Assembly (NCBI GenBank): GCA_030549205.1
Contig: JAUKTV010000003.1
Location: 2,790,001-2,854,000 of the forward strand
Direction: 5' to 3'
Source: Apiosordaria backusii
Lineage: Eukaryota; Ascomycota; Sordariomycetes; Sordariales; Lasiosphaeriaceae
Length of the DNA: 64,000 nt
Within the stretch, counting starts at the first letter, position 1. Every line of letters begins with the position of its first letter. The translations under genes and the position numbers were made by a program. Shown in pieces: positions 10,764 to 22,901 of the stretch. The notes under the pieces were generated by a model. It was not told the origin of the DNA. It saw nothing but the letters and a program-made list of their open reading frames with translations, and did no database searches.

Positions 10764-12084
10764 GCTTTATTGGTGCCAAATCAGGTCTCTTATTGGGAGT
10801 TGTGTTCTCGTAAAGACAGCTAGACAGATGGTCAGCTCTTGGTAAGTTTCAAACACACCATGACAGTCTCGACCAATAACCCCCGAGTACCCTTGACTTC
10901 CCACCGCGATTCAGCTAGGTACTTTGTTGCAACCGCCCATTCATCAATACAAATAAACCAAATCCCATGATTTGTATTCAACCGCGCCCTCTCCTCTCAA
11001 GCTCTCATCGTGGTGTTAAGTACTAGTATTCATGCATATAATGGTCACCAGCAAGAGAAGAGAGAGGTTTTTGGCAAGCAAGTATTCTATTACAATTTTC
11101 TTCCTTATAAAAAAAAGTCTATAGTTCATATTCCATCATTTCATCCAGTCTATCCTGCTAAATATCATATAAAGTTGTCAATCTTTGCCATCCATCCATC
11201 CATTGCCCTACCATACAAAACGTAATACAAAAGTCCAACCCTCCCAAAGAAAATCCCGACCCGCACCTCTATAAAAACATATAGAACTCGGGTATCAAAA
11301 AAATATATTCCAACCATCATGATATGTTTTCATCAATCGTCGAACAAAAATGAAAATAACCAACTCTCTCATGTGATGTTTTCCCCCCCCTCCCCTCCCC
11401 TCCCCTCCCCTCCCCCACAAGCGCACTAGCCCTGCACTGCATAAAGGGTCCAAGCCAAGAGGAGTGAGAGACAGAAAAAGCGTTCCCCTGACATAAAAAA
11501 TGACGCCATTACCCGGGCACATGACCACCCACAAAACTACCCCAACCCGCGCCTGTGACTGTCGTACAAGTACTGTAAAAAGTAGACACTAGAATGCGGG
11601 TAGATCGCGTGCTCAGCGGCACGGGCAAACGATTCAAAAAACCGTGCATCTCCGCGGAGTTTTTGGGACCTCGTAAGGCGCCAGTTTCGTTTCAGCTTCA
11701 GCCGATTGTGCCGAAGTTGTGTTTTCGGCAAGCAAGCAGCTCTCTCTCTCAAGATGGAAGTCATGGCGACTACAACCCCATCAACGTCCAATCACCACCT
11801 GAATACCGCCCGTCGAAATGTCTCCAGTTTCCCCCCCGCTCCTCTTCGCGATTCCCGTCTTGAATCCGCTTCTGCTGTGCTGCAAGAAAGACAGGGCAAC
11901 CTTATAAGGCTAACCGGCAGCATCTCAAAGCCGAGTATTTCCAAATGGGTCCCAAGGATCGGATCGAAAATGGAAGTCATCGCGACTGCCACCCTCGAGC
12001 CGCTCACGACCACCTATCACCGCTGCAGACAACTTTCGAGCCCAAACCGCACCCTTCCCGCCAGATGTCACCAAACAAAAATGT
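10764..12084. other. Intergenic; AT-rich part and a TCCCC tract
   Basis: No gene recognised. The first half is AT-rich with short purine and pyrimidine runs; the TCCCC tract at 11383-11416 is listed separately. The last part is the 3' flank of the minus-strand regulator gene. Confidence 0.4.
11383..11416. repeat. (TCCCC)n tract
   Basis: A C8 run is followed by five TCCCC units. The minus strand therefore carries at least five G4 runs separated by single A residues, a sequence able to form a G-quadruplex. Confidence 0.85.
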
Positions 12085-14774
12085 CTAGTTTCCAACCGAG
12101 AAATTCCCATACCTCCCCTCTCCCCCTTCCTCACCCTCCTCATCACTCTCCTCCTCCTCATCCTCCTCCTCCTCCTCCCCCTCCCCAATATCACTCCTAG
12201 GACTCTGCATCCCCAGGCTAAACCCCCGTCCTGTGCCCCCCCTCCCCATGCTATTCAAACTCGCCGAACTCCCCATCTGCCCTCCTCCTATCCCCCAGCA
12301 CCACCCTGTCCCGTATGCCCCAACGCAAACAAACTACTCCTCCTCACCTGCTCCACCCCCCCCAGCCCCCCAAACCCAACCTCACTCCCACTCCTACTCA
12401 ACAGCGGCTTCTCCGGCAACTGCTTCAGCAAACCCGTGCTAATATCCAGCATCCCCATCGCAAACTCCGTCAACCCTTTACTCGTCCCCTCGCCCGGTTT
12501 GCTGCTCACACTCAACGTCCATCTATACTCCCCCAACCGTCTCCTGTACCACTCCGCCTCCTCCCTCCCCGGACTCGTCCCCCAAAGCAAACTCCCAAAC
12601 GTGCCGATAAGCGCAAAGTTGGTCTTGGAGGCAAAGTACCAAAACGCTCTCAGATGCGACGGCGTGAGACGATTCACAAAGTCCATCGCGGATATCAACC
12701 TCGCCTTGGCGGCAGACCGACAAATGTGCTGAATATAAGGATCGATCCCGCCCCCTTGCTGCTGAGAGGGGGATGGGGAGGAGTTGTCGTCAGGAGAAGA
12801 CATGGACCTGATGATCCTCCTGTGGAGCGTGATCTCGGTGGCAAAGTATGCCAAGTGCAAGTACCCAATGGGAGAAAACCGGCTGCCGGAGGAGCTGGAG
12901 GGCGTGGTCTGGAAGGTGGAATCCATGCGGATCACCGCGGGGAGGGCCGAGTACCATTCTTTCAGCTTGAGCTGGATGGGCTTGGCCAGGGACAAGACGA
13001 GCTGCGTGCCTTGGGGTCCGGCGTTGGCGATTTGCTGGGTGGCTTGGAGGGTGTAAAACGTGTCTAAGATTTCGGCGAGGATTTGGCTGAGTTCTACCAT
13101 CTGACGGAAGAGGACACGACCTCTCTCGAGCTCAAGCCGTTCTTCATTGTCGGTTTCATCCCATTCTACATCGGGAAAGTCGTTGGGGTTGAGGGGTTGG
13201 ACGGCCCAATTTGACGCAAAGATGTGGGATGGTCGGCCGTGGACGAGAGCGCCCCATTTATCCTGGAGACAGCAAATTAACAACGGTAAGTGACGAGACA
13301 TGATGAGAGGAGAAACCCACCTGCAAATACAACGCCCAAGCCAACCTCTTCCTCAACCCCCTCTCCCAGGGCGGAATCTTCCAATTCGTGCAATCCAAAT
13401 GCAGCCCCAACTCCTGGCCCACCGCCACCAGCTGCGCAGTCGGCGCCCACTGATCCCCCTCCGGCCTTTGACTCAACAGCAACCCCGCCTGTATCGTCGA
13501 CAGCTTCGGCCTGTACATCGCATCCGCCAGCGTCGTCCTCACCAGCCTCTCCAGCTCCCTCACGTTCGGCTTCGGCAACCCGCTCAGCTCCTCCTCGTGC
13601 TCCCACCAGTTGATCGCGAGTATATACACCGCCGCCAGCAACGGGGGGGAAAACTCCCTGTGCGACCGCTCGTACTTCTCCAGAAATACATTCCGCTGGA
13701 TGATGGGGAAGCCCGGGTGCACTACCCGAAAGTACAAGTCAATCAGCCTCCTCCCGTGCGGCGCGACGATATTCTCAATCTCATCCGCATCCTCGAAAAT
13801 GTGATCATACCCAGGGGTGTTGTGATCGGGAAGCAGCAAAAAGGTATCATTGTCGCTCACTCTCCGAAGGGTCCCCCGAGCGAGAAGCGATTCGTCTTGC
13901 GGGTCAAACGACGAGAGGTTGATGAGGGAAGGCTCAAAGTCGGTGGTGGGGCCAATGTACTGGCAGTATCTATCTGCCTGCAGACCAAGCGTGCGTTTCA
14001 GCAGCGTTGGCCCGCCAAAGTTGGCCATGTCTTCTATTAGGGAGCTGCTGGTCGTATTGCACGAGACGCTGGGTTGCTGGTGGTGCTGGTTCTGCCGACG
14101 TCGCTGTTGTCTGTTATCGGACCTTCCGGGGGAGCTGTTGTCCAATCATATGTCAGGTAAGTCCTGTAATTGTAGCAGGTAGAGAGAGAAGAAGGTCTTG
14201 GTAGTGGGCTATCTTGGCCCGGTTGGGGGAAGGGGGCGGGCATAGGTAGTGCATAGGAGGTTGAGTGACAGGAGGAAAAATAATCAGCAGTAAGAAGAAA
14301 AAGGTAAAGAATCCTGTGTGAGAAAGAAATGAAAGTATCTGCGTGGGGTGAAAAACAATCAACCCCCCCCCCCTCCTGCAGATATAAAAACGCCAAAAAA
14401 TGCTTGTCTCACCTTCTTTTACTCCTCCCCTCCTCCACACTATCAACCCCATTCAGCTTCCTCTTCCTCAACCCCGGCGGGCTGTCCACCAACGAGCACT
14501 CGGTCCCGCTGTACTGACAAGCCACGCAGTGATCGTCGGCGTCCTCGCTCATGACGCAGTCAGTCCTACGGCTCCGGCAAGCTTCGCAAGGCGGCGTGTT
14601 GGACGAATGACTGCCACTCACCACCGACCCAGAATCAGGCGAGTTGAAGCCACTTCTATAGGACGAATCGAGGAGGTGCACGCTGCCCTGGCGGCTCGGG
14701 GGGAAGCGATTAGCGGGGGGTTTTGGCGCAATCGCAATAGGGGCCGTCCTGGGGACGGCAATAGAAGCGGACAT
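12085..14774 (-). CDS. Zn2Cys6 transcription factor, TamA/Dal81-like
   Basis: Four exons on the minus strand: 14774-14413, 14134-13321, 13262-12348 and 12276-12085; splice phases agree, giving 760 aa. The start chosen has A at -3; the open frame extends upstream to another ATG at 14957. A zinc cluster C-x2-C-x6-C-x9-C-x2-C-x6-C lies at 63-93, followed by a basic KRK/SKR segment. The fungal transcription-factor middle domain begins near 245 and includes a stretch (WERGLRKRLAWALY, then GALVHGRPSHI) that I associate with TamA/Dal81, co-activators of nitrogen-source catabolism. The last exon encodes a Glu/Asp-rich tail that could act in activation. The first intron is long (278 nt) with alternative acceptors. 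Zinc-cluster regulator is certain; the TamA assignment is moderate. Confidence 0.85.
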
Positions 14775-17700
14775 GATGGGTGTGGGCGATGCGGGAGAGG
14801 TATGTGTTAAAGTGCGTTCGGAACCTCCCGAAAAGCCTGACCCCAGATTCTTTTCCCCCAATAGTTGTCCTATCCGGTACTGTTTGAACAGTTCCGAGGA
14901 AAAGGGGGGGTGTGGTGGTAGTATTGCAGGCCGCGCCCCAAGCTTTTGGAAATGCACGAAAAATGATTTCTCCTTTTTTCTTTCTCAACACAGACGCACA
15001 GCAAAACCAACCAACTGCGAGGAAGAGTGAAAGAGATTCCCCCGCGGATATCCAGTCAATGACGGTAGCCCAGAAGCAGAGCCACACAGACACTACGCGA
15101 GACTGCACGACAAGTTCCCACTTCTACCCAGAAAGAGGGTCCCCTCCTTCCCCTCCGCTCCCCAGCCCAGAGATCAGATGGCTGGGCCTCTTCTTTGGGT
15201 TAACCCCGCGTGGAGAAGGCGAGATAGAGAGCGGGTTGCAAATGTAATGCTGCCTGTGGCCGGGCCGGAACGAGCCAAACAGATCGGGCTTTCGAGCAGG
15301 GTCCGCGGCGCCGTGCGTGCTCGTCACGAGATGGGAGATCTTTCCTTCTGACACACCCCTAACCCAAACCAAGACAAATGTCGTTTATGTCAGCGGTTTC
15401 TGGAAAAGGCAGGCTGGAACGCAAGGGGACCGGGCTGCTGGTTGGCGGGCTATCAAGGTGACCGAGAGTACCCTCGTGGGTGATACTGATAAGAGATGAA
15501 CAGGGCCGTAGATAAGGTTGCTGCTCGCTTTCGGCACAGCGCAGGGGCACCCGGAAGGTTTCCTATCTATCAAAAGCCTGGAAGCTCTATGGACAGGTTC
15601 GAATTGGGTGAGTGATACACTGGTGTGTACTCGGCAAGGTAAGGGGGGCGTGTTGAGTCGAGATAGAGGACCGATGCCGAACACTGCAGGCTGTCGTCGA
15701 AAGCTGTTGGATGATTGCTTATGCTTATCTCTTGCCAGTCGATAGTGGCCGATATGGGATTTCCAAGGTTTCGGTCCGTCCAGAACGTCACCTCGGTATT
15801 ATCGAGGGGGTGGTGTATACTTCCGTATGCGTGGTGTCTCGGGAGATAGGTACGCAGTTCAAAGAAAAACGGGAGGACGGGACACGGCCGCCTGGCCGGT
15901 ACACACGGAAGGTGTGGGAATGATATGCAGGCTGTAGATGAGGCGGATATCAGAGATGTGGTGGTGTCTTCAATGTGGGGGAGGGGGATCTAGGTGATGA
16001 TCGAGACTAGGGCGAGATAAGCCAGGCTTATCTGCGTCATTTGCGTCGTCGAGAAAGCAACGTACACACGGGGGATCTGGTGGGTTGGGGCAACTCAGAA
16101 GCCTTTGACGTCGTAATTATAAAACGTCCAGGTTTCTGTATTTCTGGGGCGGTGCTGTGACGTTCCTCTCCCCACTTTGGTGAAGTTCAAGAAAAGACAA
16201 GTACAAGATGGGACGTGTATGGAGATTGGATGGGACTGAGCTGCAAGGAACAACGAACTGGTGGTCTGTTCTGGATCCAGCGGGTAATAAAGAATGCTCA
16301 GACAGCGCCAAAGCTCCGAAACGGGAGCAGATGGAAGCTCAGTGATGCTCCAGATTCCAAAATGTGTGAGGTAACGACGCAAGGAAGCGGACGTGGTGGG
16401 CTGGTGCCCCAGACAATCGGAGACAATGAAGGCGGAATTAGTGATGGACCTGGGTGGACCAGGATCCGCTGCGGCGGTTCTTGAGCATCGAAACGTCATT
16501 CACTAACAGCAGCAGCCTCAGCCTGCTTCAACTTTTTGTAACTCCAAGCTGCCACACCTCGACGGGACGGGGACGGGACCCCGCCTTCCTGTCTGAGATA
16601 TGAGATACCGTAGGCAGGTAGCAGAAAAAGGCAACATCGGGAGCGTCCATCTCTCTTCCCGTTTGTGTCGTGTGTGTGTGTGCGTGTGTGTATCGAAGTG
16701 CAGATGCTCGCTGCAAACACACATGTCCACTGATAGGGAAAACGCAGCCTTATCACAGCCCCAGCGATTCAATTGCGAGATTCTTAATTGTAAGCCGGCG
16801 ATAACGGTCGCGTGTGCCATGGTACTTTCAGGGACCTTGGCGAGACCTTGATGCAGGTCTTTGTGGGCCCGCAATGGTAACTTTGGATAACAGTTGGATC
16901 CCTGTCGGCCGGTAAAAGCGGTGAAATTGCCCGCCATCTCGAAAAAGACCCGGGCTCCAAGTGTTGGTGGCTGCCCCTCCACTGCCGGGCGCCGGAAGTC
17001 TTCCACAGGTAGCTGCGGGGCCCTTGCTGCCGAGGGCATCGGATTACCAAACAGAAAACTGCTGGTGCGCGCCTTCGGGAATACATTTAACGTAATGATT
17101 CGAGTCAGTGTCGTCCAAAATAAAATGCCTGTCTGCTGGGGACTGCCATTTCCAATCCATATGCACGACACACACGACTCCGAAAAAAGCGGTCATGAAA
17201 CCAACTTGGCATGCTTGGAGATCTTGGATCAACATTGCTGATTCGACGAGGTTGGTGTTACTATCCGATTATTTTTCGTTGTCATGTTCCATCACTATCG
17301 GCCAGAGAAGAGAGAAACGCCAAGTCGAAAGATCGTCTTGTCTGTCTGTCAAGTCATATCAGTCTCTTGTTAATGTCAGGCCTGCCCCCACACAAACCTG
17401 TCCCTCCATCAAATATTTTGACCGCCATGTTGCCTGCCGCAGCATCTCCATGTGAAGAACAATTGGACCATGAACCCGATGTGGTGTGAAGAAATGACGA
17501 GTTTTTAATGTCCTACATATGGCATGTGCCCTCTCACCCACCCAACACGTTGTGAGACCGTTGCCAACCCCTCCCCCTCCATCCCCCACCCCGCTGTCCC
17601 AGACTCGAGATTCCACCCGCAATGCGGAGGAAGATCCAGGGTCCCCCTGCGCCCCTGTGGTTGCACACGCGATAGGGCCGCGGGGGTTCACTCACAGCGC

Positions 17701-18245
17701 CCCTAGCCTGGTCCTCAGCCACAGTTGCATCGCCAATCTGCATCGCAATGGCTTTTTCGGGGGGAGCACCAGTTTCTTTGCAATCCAGTAGAGATCAAGA
17801 TCGTGAATATGTTCAACCCCAGGGCTGAGTAGATCAGGGTCAAGTGATGCGGGACATATACCCGTCTCTACTGCTGTGCTACCAGGGCTGTCGGGTGGAA
17901 CCTTGTTTGCGAAAAAGCAGTTCGTCGGAAAGTGGCTTTGGAGATGCTGGAGATCCAGGTTGGAGCTGAAAGGCACGTGTCGAAAGTGGAATCTGGGGTT
18001 TTGGCCTGCTTTCCCCAGAATGAAGCCCGTCAGCCAGATATGCGCGACAGCTGTGGGGGTTTGATCCAGATCCAGCTAACTCGAGAGCCCTGCATCGTCG
18101 TATCAACTGGAGTGCTGTACAACGCTTTCTCGATTGACCAATCTCAGGCCGGATAATATTTTGCTAATATCGACTATGATGTATGGCCGGCCGAGTAGTG
18201 GGCATGGGAAGGACCGATTCGCTCGCTCCTAGTCGCTCAGAATTG
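14775..18245. other. 3.5-kb gene-free stretch upstream of the TamA-like gene
   Basis: Contains the leader and promoter of the minus-strand regulator. Several 200-codon-class frames occur (for example minus 16518-17171) but none has a motif, and they overlap in all frames. A short TG/CA repeat lies around 16671-16692. A long upstream region is common for fungal regulatory genes; an unannotated non-coding RNA cannot be excluded. Confidence 0.4.
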
Positions 18246-19154
18246 CTATCTTTGACCAGAAGGGTACCACACCATGCATTTCTCCTTGTAGAGTACTATT
18301 CCTCTATCCGCTCCTCGACTCGGAATTCGCATCTCGAAACTGTCGATGGTACGGAACCCGAGCCGTTCATAAATAGAGACAGCGGCATCAGTGCTCTCCA
18401 GGTACACAGCCAAGTTGTCCACCTCGGCCATTTCTAACACCTTTCGAGTCAACAATGTGCCTATCCCTCTGCCTTGATATTTAGGGTCTGTACAGACGAA
18501 ACTCAGTCCTGGGCCATGCAGTTGATTAGCTACTGAGAGCTTCCGGAATAGGCGGTCCGGCCTAGAGGACGATCAGTCCCAGAAGTCGGTCGCGCAGCGG
18601 TCATGGACGGATATAAACAACTCTCTCGGACGTTCTCGGGGCCATATATTGATGACGGCATGCAACTTCCCCGGACTGTGCATATCTGTCTAGGATACGC
18701 CCGCGCACGCCAAGGACGCCAACACGGGATAAGATGTGGGAGCACACTCACGGTAACAAGGCTTATCTCCAACCGATCTCTCCTTGGCTTCCTCGGCGAG
18801 CGAGGCGTATTCATCCAAAAACCGACGGCAGCATCCCTCGAGGTGGACGATATCGCCCTTTTCAAGCTTGACATCTTGAGGATGAGCTGGCGAGGTCCAT
18901 TTCACGAATCCAGTCACAGCTCCAGCTGGACCATCCCGTGAAACCAGCACACCCGACGCAGGGTCGCGAATCTCGTCAAGTGTCTCGGCTTCGAGAAAGC
19001 GGTGAAGCCCCTGGAGACTTTCTGGCGTTGGGAATTGCGCATGCAAAAGTGGATTTCGATCCATAGCAGCTATGTGGATTGCTGCGACGCGGCCGGCATC
19101 AGCCTCAGAGGGCCGAGAGATGGCGACATCTTGACCCATTGCGACGGTAGACAC
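18246..19154 (-). CDS. GNAT-family N-acetyltransferase
   Basis: Two exons, 19154-18752 and 18508-18246, joined across a 243-nt intron (GTGAGT donor, GCTAATC branch, CCCAG acceptor); 221 aa. The acetyl-CoA motif Q-G-R-G-I-G is at 146-151, preceded by the beta-strand LSFVCTDP, and the GNAT ending with a strand-helix around YERLGF follows. The N-terminus (ISRPSEADAGRVAAIH) is the usual first strand and helix of the fold. Substrate is unknown; fungal homologues of this type are mostly uncharacterised small-molecule or amino-group acetyltransferases. The gene lies about 100 bp beyond the stop of the zinc-cluster gene that is transcribed toward it, in the same direction. Confidence 0.85.
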
Positions 19155-19259
19155 AACGTTGGCGTTTGAGGTTGTTGTGGAGTCGTGGGGGAGTAGACTG
19201 GTCTGAAGCTAGGACAGCCCAACTGCCCAGAGAAATCATGTGACATATCGGGTAGCCAC

Positions 19260-20697
19260 TCATAAATCGTCAAGCCCCGAATGGCTGAGGGTTGGGAGTG
19301 GTGAAGCCGATGCGATGCTGGTTGCAGATGATTGGGTATTGAATATATCCTCCTCCAAAGACTCCCTTAGCATCTGACATGGCTTCTCTAACCAGGCCGA
19401 CCACTCTGGGTCAAGTTGGCTGAGATGACTGGCAACTGATGTCAACAGAAACTGGCCCGAGTTCCCAATCAGCCATACATCACGGCAGAAGTGAAGAGCA
19501 ACATAAAAGTATGCGAGGACAGCCAGCGCTTCAGGCTTCGCTGCCTCCACTGCGTCGACAAAAGGCCTAGGTATCATCACTCTGATGCTGGTTAGCCATC
19601 GAACAATACAAAACGCCTTGCTCACGTTGCATGAACTTACGCAAAACTGCACAGTAGATGAGCTCGGCTGCGGTAGTTGGGCTTGGCATCAAATACCCAT
19701 TGAAGATACTTGAGGACATTGCTAAATGCTTTGCGCTGTTCGTCATCGAGGTTTGGAGAAGTTTGAATTCTAAGCCTTATGTCGTCACAATCGGAACCTC
19801 CATCATCACTGATCTCATACCAACGGGGCACAATCTTCTCAAAAAGAATTTTGAGCTCCGTCTTTCTGAGATCTTCCCAGTGACCGTCCATAACGGCAAG
19901 AATGCCACGATGTAGACGGAAATATCCTGTAAGCCGGGCCAGGTTGGAGGGAAACGTGTCGTCTCGACATGCTAACATATCACACAGGGCATGGAACCCT
20001 AGGATGGCGGAAAAGAGGAAGACAGGCACTCGGCGCTCGATCGACTGGGCAAAATACTCAACGTCGAAGCTGTTGAACAGAGACAAGGCATGTGTCTGGA
20101 GCTCAATGGCGAGGTCGTGGTAATATGCCGAATTACTGGACCCGGTCATGCTAAGGTGCCGGCTTGCCATGGCGAGGATCGAATGTAATAGAAACGGTTC
20201 TCGAAGCGCAACCTCGATAATGATGCGTTTCAAGCCTCCATCGTAATCGACAAACGGATAGATGATTGCGTGGTTGGTCAAGTAGTGATAAAAGAGCTGC
20301 ATATGCACGATATCGACTTTGCCGTTCATATCCCCAGCGTAAGGAAAGGGGTGCACTCCCAGTGTCGGTGTGGCCGTGGGTGTGAGAGCGGGCACGGTAT
20401 GGTCGGAAGCCGAGGCGGGCACCATCACGGAGGCCGAGGCCGGGACAGATGGAGGCTGAGAAAGCGGCGCAGGACTCCCTGAGGTCTCCGAGGGTGACTG
20501 ATGTCCAGGGGTAGAGTATTGGCAATTTCTCTCCACTGTTGTGCAGTTTATACACCGCGGTCGTGTCTCATCGCACTGCAAACGCCCGGTCAGCGAGAGG
20601 AACAGCAACTCCTGAACTTAAACGCACTCACTTTGATATGCCGCTTCTTGCACTCTAGACACCCGCGGCGGGATTTCTTGTGACGTCTCCGCATCAT
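19260..20697 (-). CDS. Zn2Cys6 transcription factor, Upc2-like architecture
   Basis: Exons 20697-20632, 20575-19641 and 19581-19260, phases 0 and 2, giving 440 aa. The start at the MM pair gives an N-terminal zinc cluster C13-x2-C16-x6-C23-x5-C29-x2-C32-x6-C39 after the basic stretch RRRHKKSRRG, a layout common in Upc2/sterol-uptake-type regulators. The first intron splits the cluster between its third Lys and Cys23. A Pro/Ser/Ala linker follows, then an all-helical region of the fungal transcription factor type (DUF3468 class). Targets are unknown. The open frame continues upstream of the chosen start without an ATG, so an extra 5' exon is possible. Confidence 0.85.
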
Positions 20698-21099
20698 CTT
20701 GAATGAGGTCGCTTCCGCCAAGGCCGAGTTTTTCAGGTCAGGGGAGTCAGGGCTGGGCGAGGTTTGGTGCAATTGAGCTTCGTCACGAACATCTCCTATC
20801 GTTATATGTCGCTGTTAGTTAACCCCTGCGGACCTGAGCCGCGTAGTCGCAATTTCTCTTCTGACGCGGAGGCCACGCAAAGCCTGTTCGAGAGTCCATT
20901 CACAGCCACCGGAGGGTCTCGGCAGCTGGACCGTGCCGCCAAGACCGGGGAGGACAGGGGTTGTGCTCAGTAACGGAACCACCTCCGGCGCCGTCGATAT
21001 CCCGAAAAGTGACTATGACAACACTATGAAATGCTGAAAAAATGGTACAAAGACTGCAGTCGAGAGTGATATGGCTTACTACAACTCCAAGTAAAGTAG
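20698..21099. other. Intergenic between OB-fold gene and zinc-cluster gene
   Basis: Promoter of the minus-strand zinc-cluster gene and 3' flank of the OB-fold gene. Nothing else seen. Confidence 0.4.
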
Positions 21100-22251
21100 T
21101 CAAGGCAGCAGTTGAGTATCATCGTCTGGGGGTCGTTCCCAACGGCGTCTTGGGTTGGCGGGCTTGTTCTTGGACCTGGCGTCGTGCTGGTTACCACCTC
21201 CCACGAAATTCAGAACCCAGTCTCGAACCCGACGTGTTTTGTCTAGTTGGGGATGTCTGTTGCTCGTAGATGACAAGTCGGATGTAGTATAATGACCGCC
21301 GCTGTCCTGAGAATCGAGCCTCATCCGGTAGAGAAGGTGGACCTTGGACAGATCCTTGCGGAGACTAGACCCATATACCTTCTTTAAGAACACATTGAGG
21401 CCAATGTTCTGCATGAAGACGATATCTCCGGGTCGCAACCCTGCAAGGCAGCTTTTCTCGACGTCGGCTGATGGCAGCCAGTAGGTGACGGTGAAGCCAG
21501 CTCTTGTTTCATCACCGACCAGGATTTCGACTAGATACTTGGGTCCCCACCGGGTGTTGACGACTCGTGGCTGAGCGATGGAGATGATACCTACAATCAG
21601 ATTGACGCTCACGGTTTGCGGTAGAATCCTGGTAAGATGCGAGGCCGGGGGAATATCCTTCAGGTCGGCAAGGTAGGAATCGCCCCGGAAAGGCAATGGC
21701 CCTCTCGCGGGTTCACGTTGGCTGGCACCATCAGACATGAACGAGGTGGTCTCATTGCTGATGAATGACGCTGACTGATCGCTCTGACTGTGGTCCATAA
21801 TGAGCTGAGAGGATGGCATATCTTGGTGGATAGCGATAGAATGTTCGTAAAGCTGTGATAGGGCATGGTTCTGAGACTGAGATTGAGACTGAGATTGAGA
21901 CTGAGACTGAGACTGGCTATTTCGAGTCGACGCAAAAGAAGTAGTATATACGGTGGTGAAAAACTCGGGTCCTGTCCCTGGAAGAAATTCGGCAGACTCA
22001 TCGTAGTAAGGGTTGAATGCGACTTGGTTTGGGCGGCCGGTTGGGATGGTGTCAGTCCTCTCCAGTGTTAAAGATCTCCAGACGGCATGATCTTGGGCTG
22101 GTACAGATGCAGGCGGGAGAGGTTGCTGCCTGTTTGTCGTGATTCCTGCAAACTGAGCAATCGGATCGGAAAAGTTTGACAGCAGCCCAACATCCCAATT
22201 GAGCGTGCTGCTTTCAGGGGCTCCAGCAAAAATCAAGACCTTGGCTGGCAT
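21100..22251 (-). CDS. OB-fold protein with SQ cluster, function unknown
   Basis: Single exon, 383 aa from the ATG at 22251 (A at -3); the frame extends upstream to 22398 but only with a TTG. Residues about 210-306 read as an OB-fold: alternating strands (VNLIVGIISIA, KYLVEILVGDE, GFTVTYWLP), then GDIVFMQNIGL typical of strands 3-4 of RPA-type folds. Residues 112-127 are eight consecutive Ser-Gln dipeptides, with five further SQ pairs elsewhere. SQ is the target of ATM/ATR (Tel1/Mec1) kinases, and dense clusters occur in DNA-damage proteins. The tail is basic (RSKNKPANPRRRWER). A role in single-strand DNA, telomere or repair biology (RPA, SHLD2 or MEIOB-like) is my inference. It shares a divergent promoter with ERG27. 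Confidence 0.75.
   Translation of the reverse strand: MPAKVLIFAGAPESSTLNWDVGLLSNFSDPIAQFAGITTNRQQPLPPASVPAQDHAVWRSLTLERTDTIPTGRPNQVAFNPYYDESAEFLPGTGPEFFTTVYTTSFASTRNSQSQSQSQSQSQSQSQNHALSQLYEHSIAIHQDMPSSQLIMDHSQSDQSASFISNETTSFMSDGASQREPARGPLPFRGDSYLADLKDIPPASHLTRILPQTVSVNLIVGIISIAQPRVVNTRWGPKYLVEILVGDETRAGFTVTYWLPSADVEKSCLAGLRPGDIVFMQNIGLNVFLKKVYGSSLRKDLSKVHLLYRMRLDSQDSGGHYTTSDLSSTSNRHPQLDKTRRVRDWVLNFVGGGNQHDARSKNKPANPRRRWERPPDDDTQLLP
21871..21918 (-). repeat. Hexanucleotide repeat encoding (SQ)8
   Basis: Eight tandem 6-bp units (TCTCAG or TCTCAA in the coding strand, AGCCAG for the first) lie inside the OB-fold gene. Silent G/A variation at the last base of the unit while the dipeptide is kept suggests selection on the protein or a recent expansion from mixed units. 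Confidence 0.9.
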
Positions 22252-22901
22252 CGTGTCGAGTTGGATGTTGTTGGAAACCTTGTCAGATGGGGACACTGCG
22301 GGTGGTGCCGCAAAAGTACGGATACAGGGTGCTATCGAAAGCGGGGACGAACACAAGTCCCGGCCGTGCCAGCTTTCAGAAAAGAGTCGATGCAGCAATG
22401 TTTGTCGGTCAGCTTCTCCGTGTAGTGTAAACGAAGACTCAAGCCCTCAACGTATGAGCAGTGAACATTGCTTGTATCTGCAACGTTTCATTGAAACAGC
22501 TGAGCTGAGTGGGACCGGAGCCTCGAAGTCGAATTAGGACACCCTGGGTTAGACTGCCGTTCGCCTCATCTTTGCTCCAGCTGGTGATCCACTAGGAAAT
22601 TTGACAGTCTGGATACCAACAGCTCCACCGAGTCCGACTCACTCCCAACTCGTTAACCTGCATCACCAAGCCGGCAGAACCAACTGGCTGTCACGACTGC
22701 ATGCGCTGAAGTCTGCTGTGCCATCAGCCACCAGCCAATATATCGGAACCTCTCCACTTTATACCGACTCCAAAACGGCAACCCGAAAACCAACCAGCCA
22801 GCTTCTTAAAGCTGCCCCCTGACCAGCTGGCACAGAGCGAGCTCTCCCCTCAATCATCTACCACCTTCACAAGCACTACCTAAACGAACGACGACGAAAA
22901 C
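22252..22901. promoter_or_regulatory. Divergent promoter region, OB-fold gene / ERG27
   Basis: 650 bp separate the two start codons. A TATA-like word lies at 22758-22763, on the ERG27 side, 140 nt before its ATG, and the ERG27 leader is CA-rich. No other element was recognised with confidence. Confidence 0.4.

Noticed and set aside
13300..14040. 246-codon plus-strand frame opposite the zinc-cluster gene
   Set aside because: Arg/Pro/Gln-rich antisense shadow of the regulator exon.
16518..17171. 217-codon minus-strand frame
   Set aside because: Contains a His/Thr run from a CA repeat, no motif, overlaps several equally long frames.
18510..18750. Apparent in-frame stop in the GNAT gene, suggesting a pseudogene
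   Set aside because: The stop lies in a 243-nt intron with good donor, branch and acceptor; splicing gives an intact GNAT fold.
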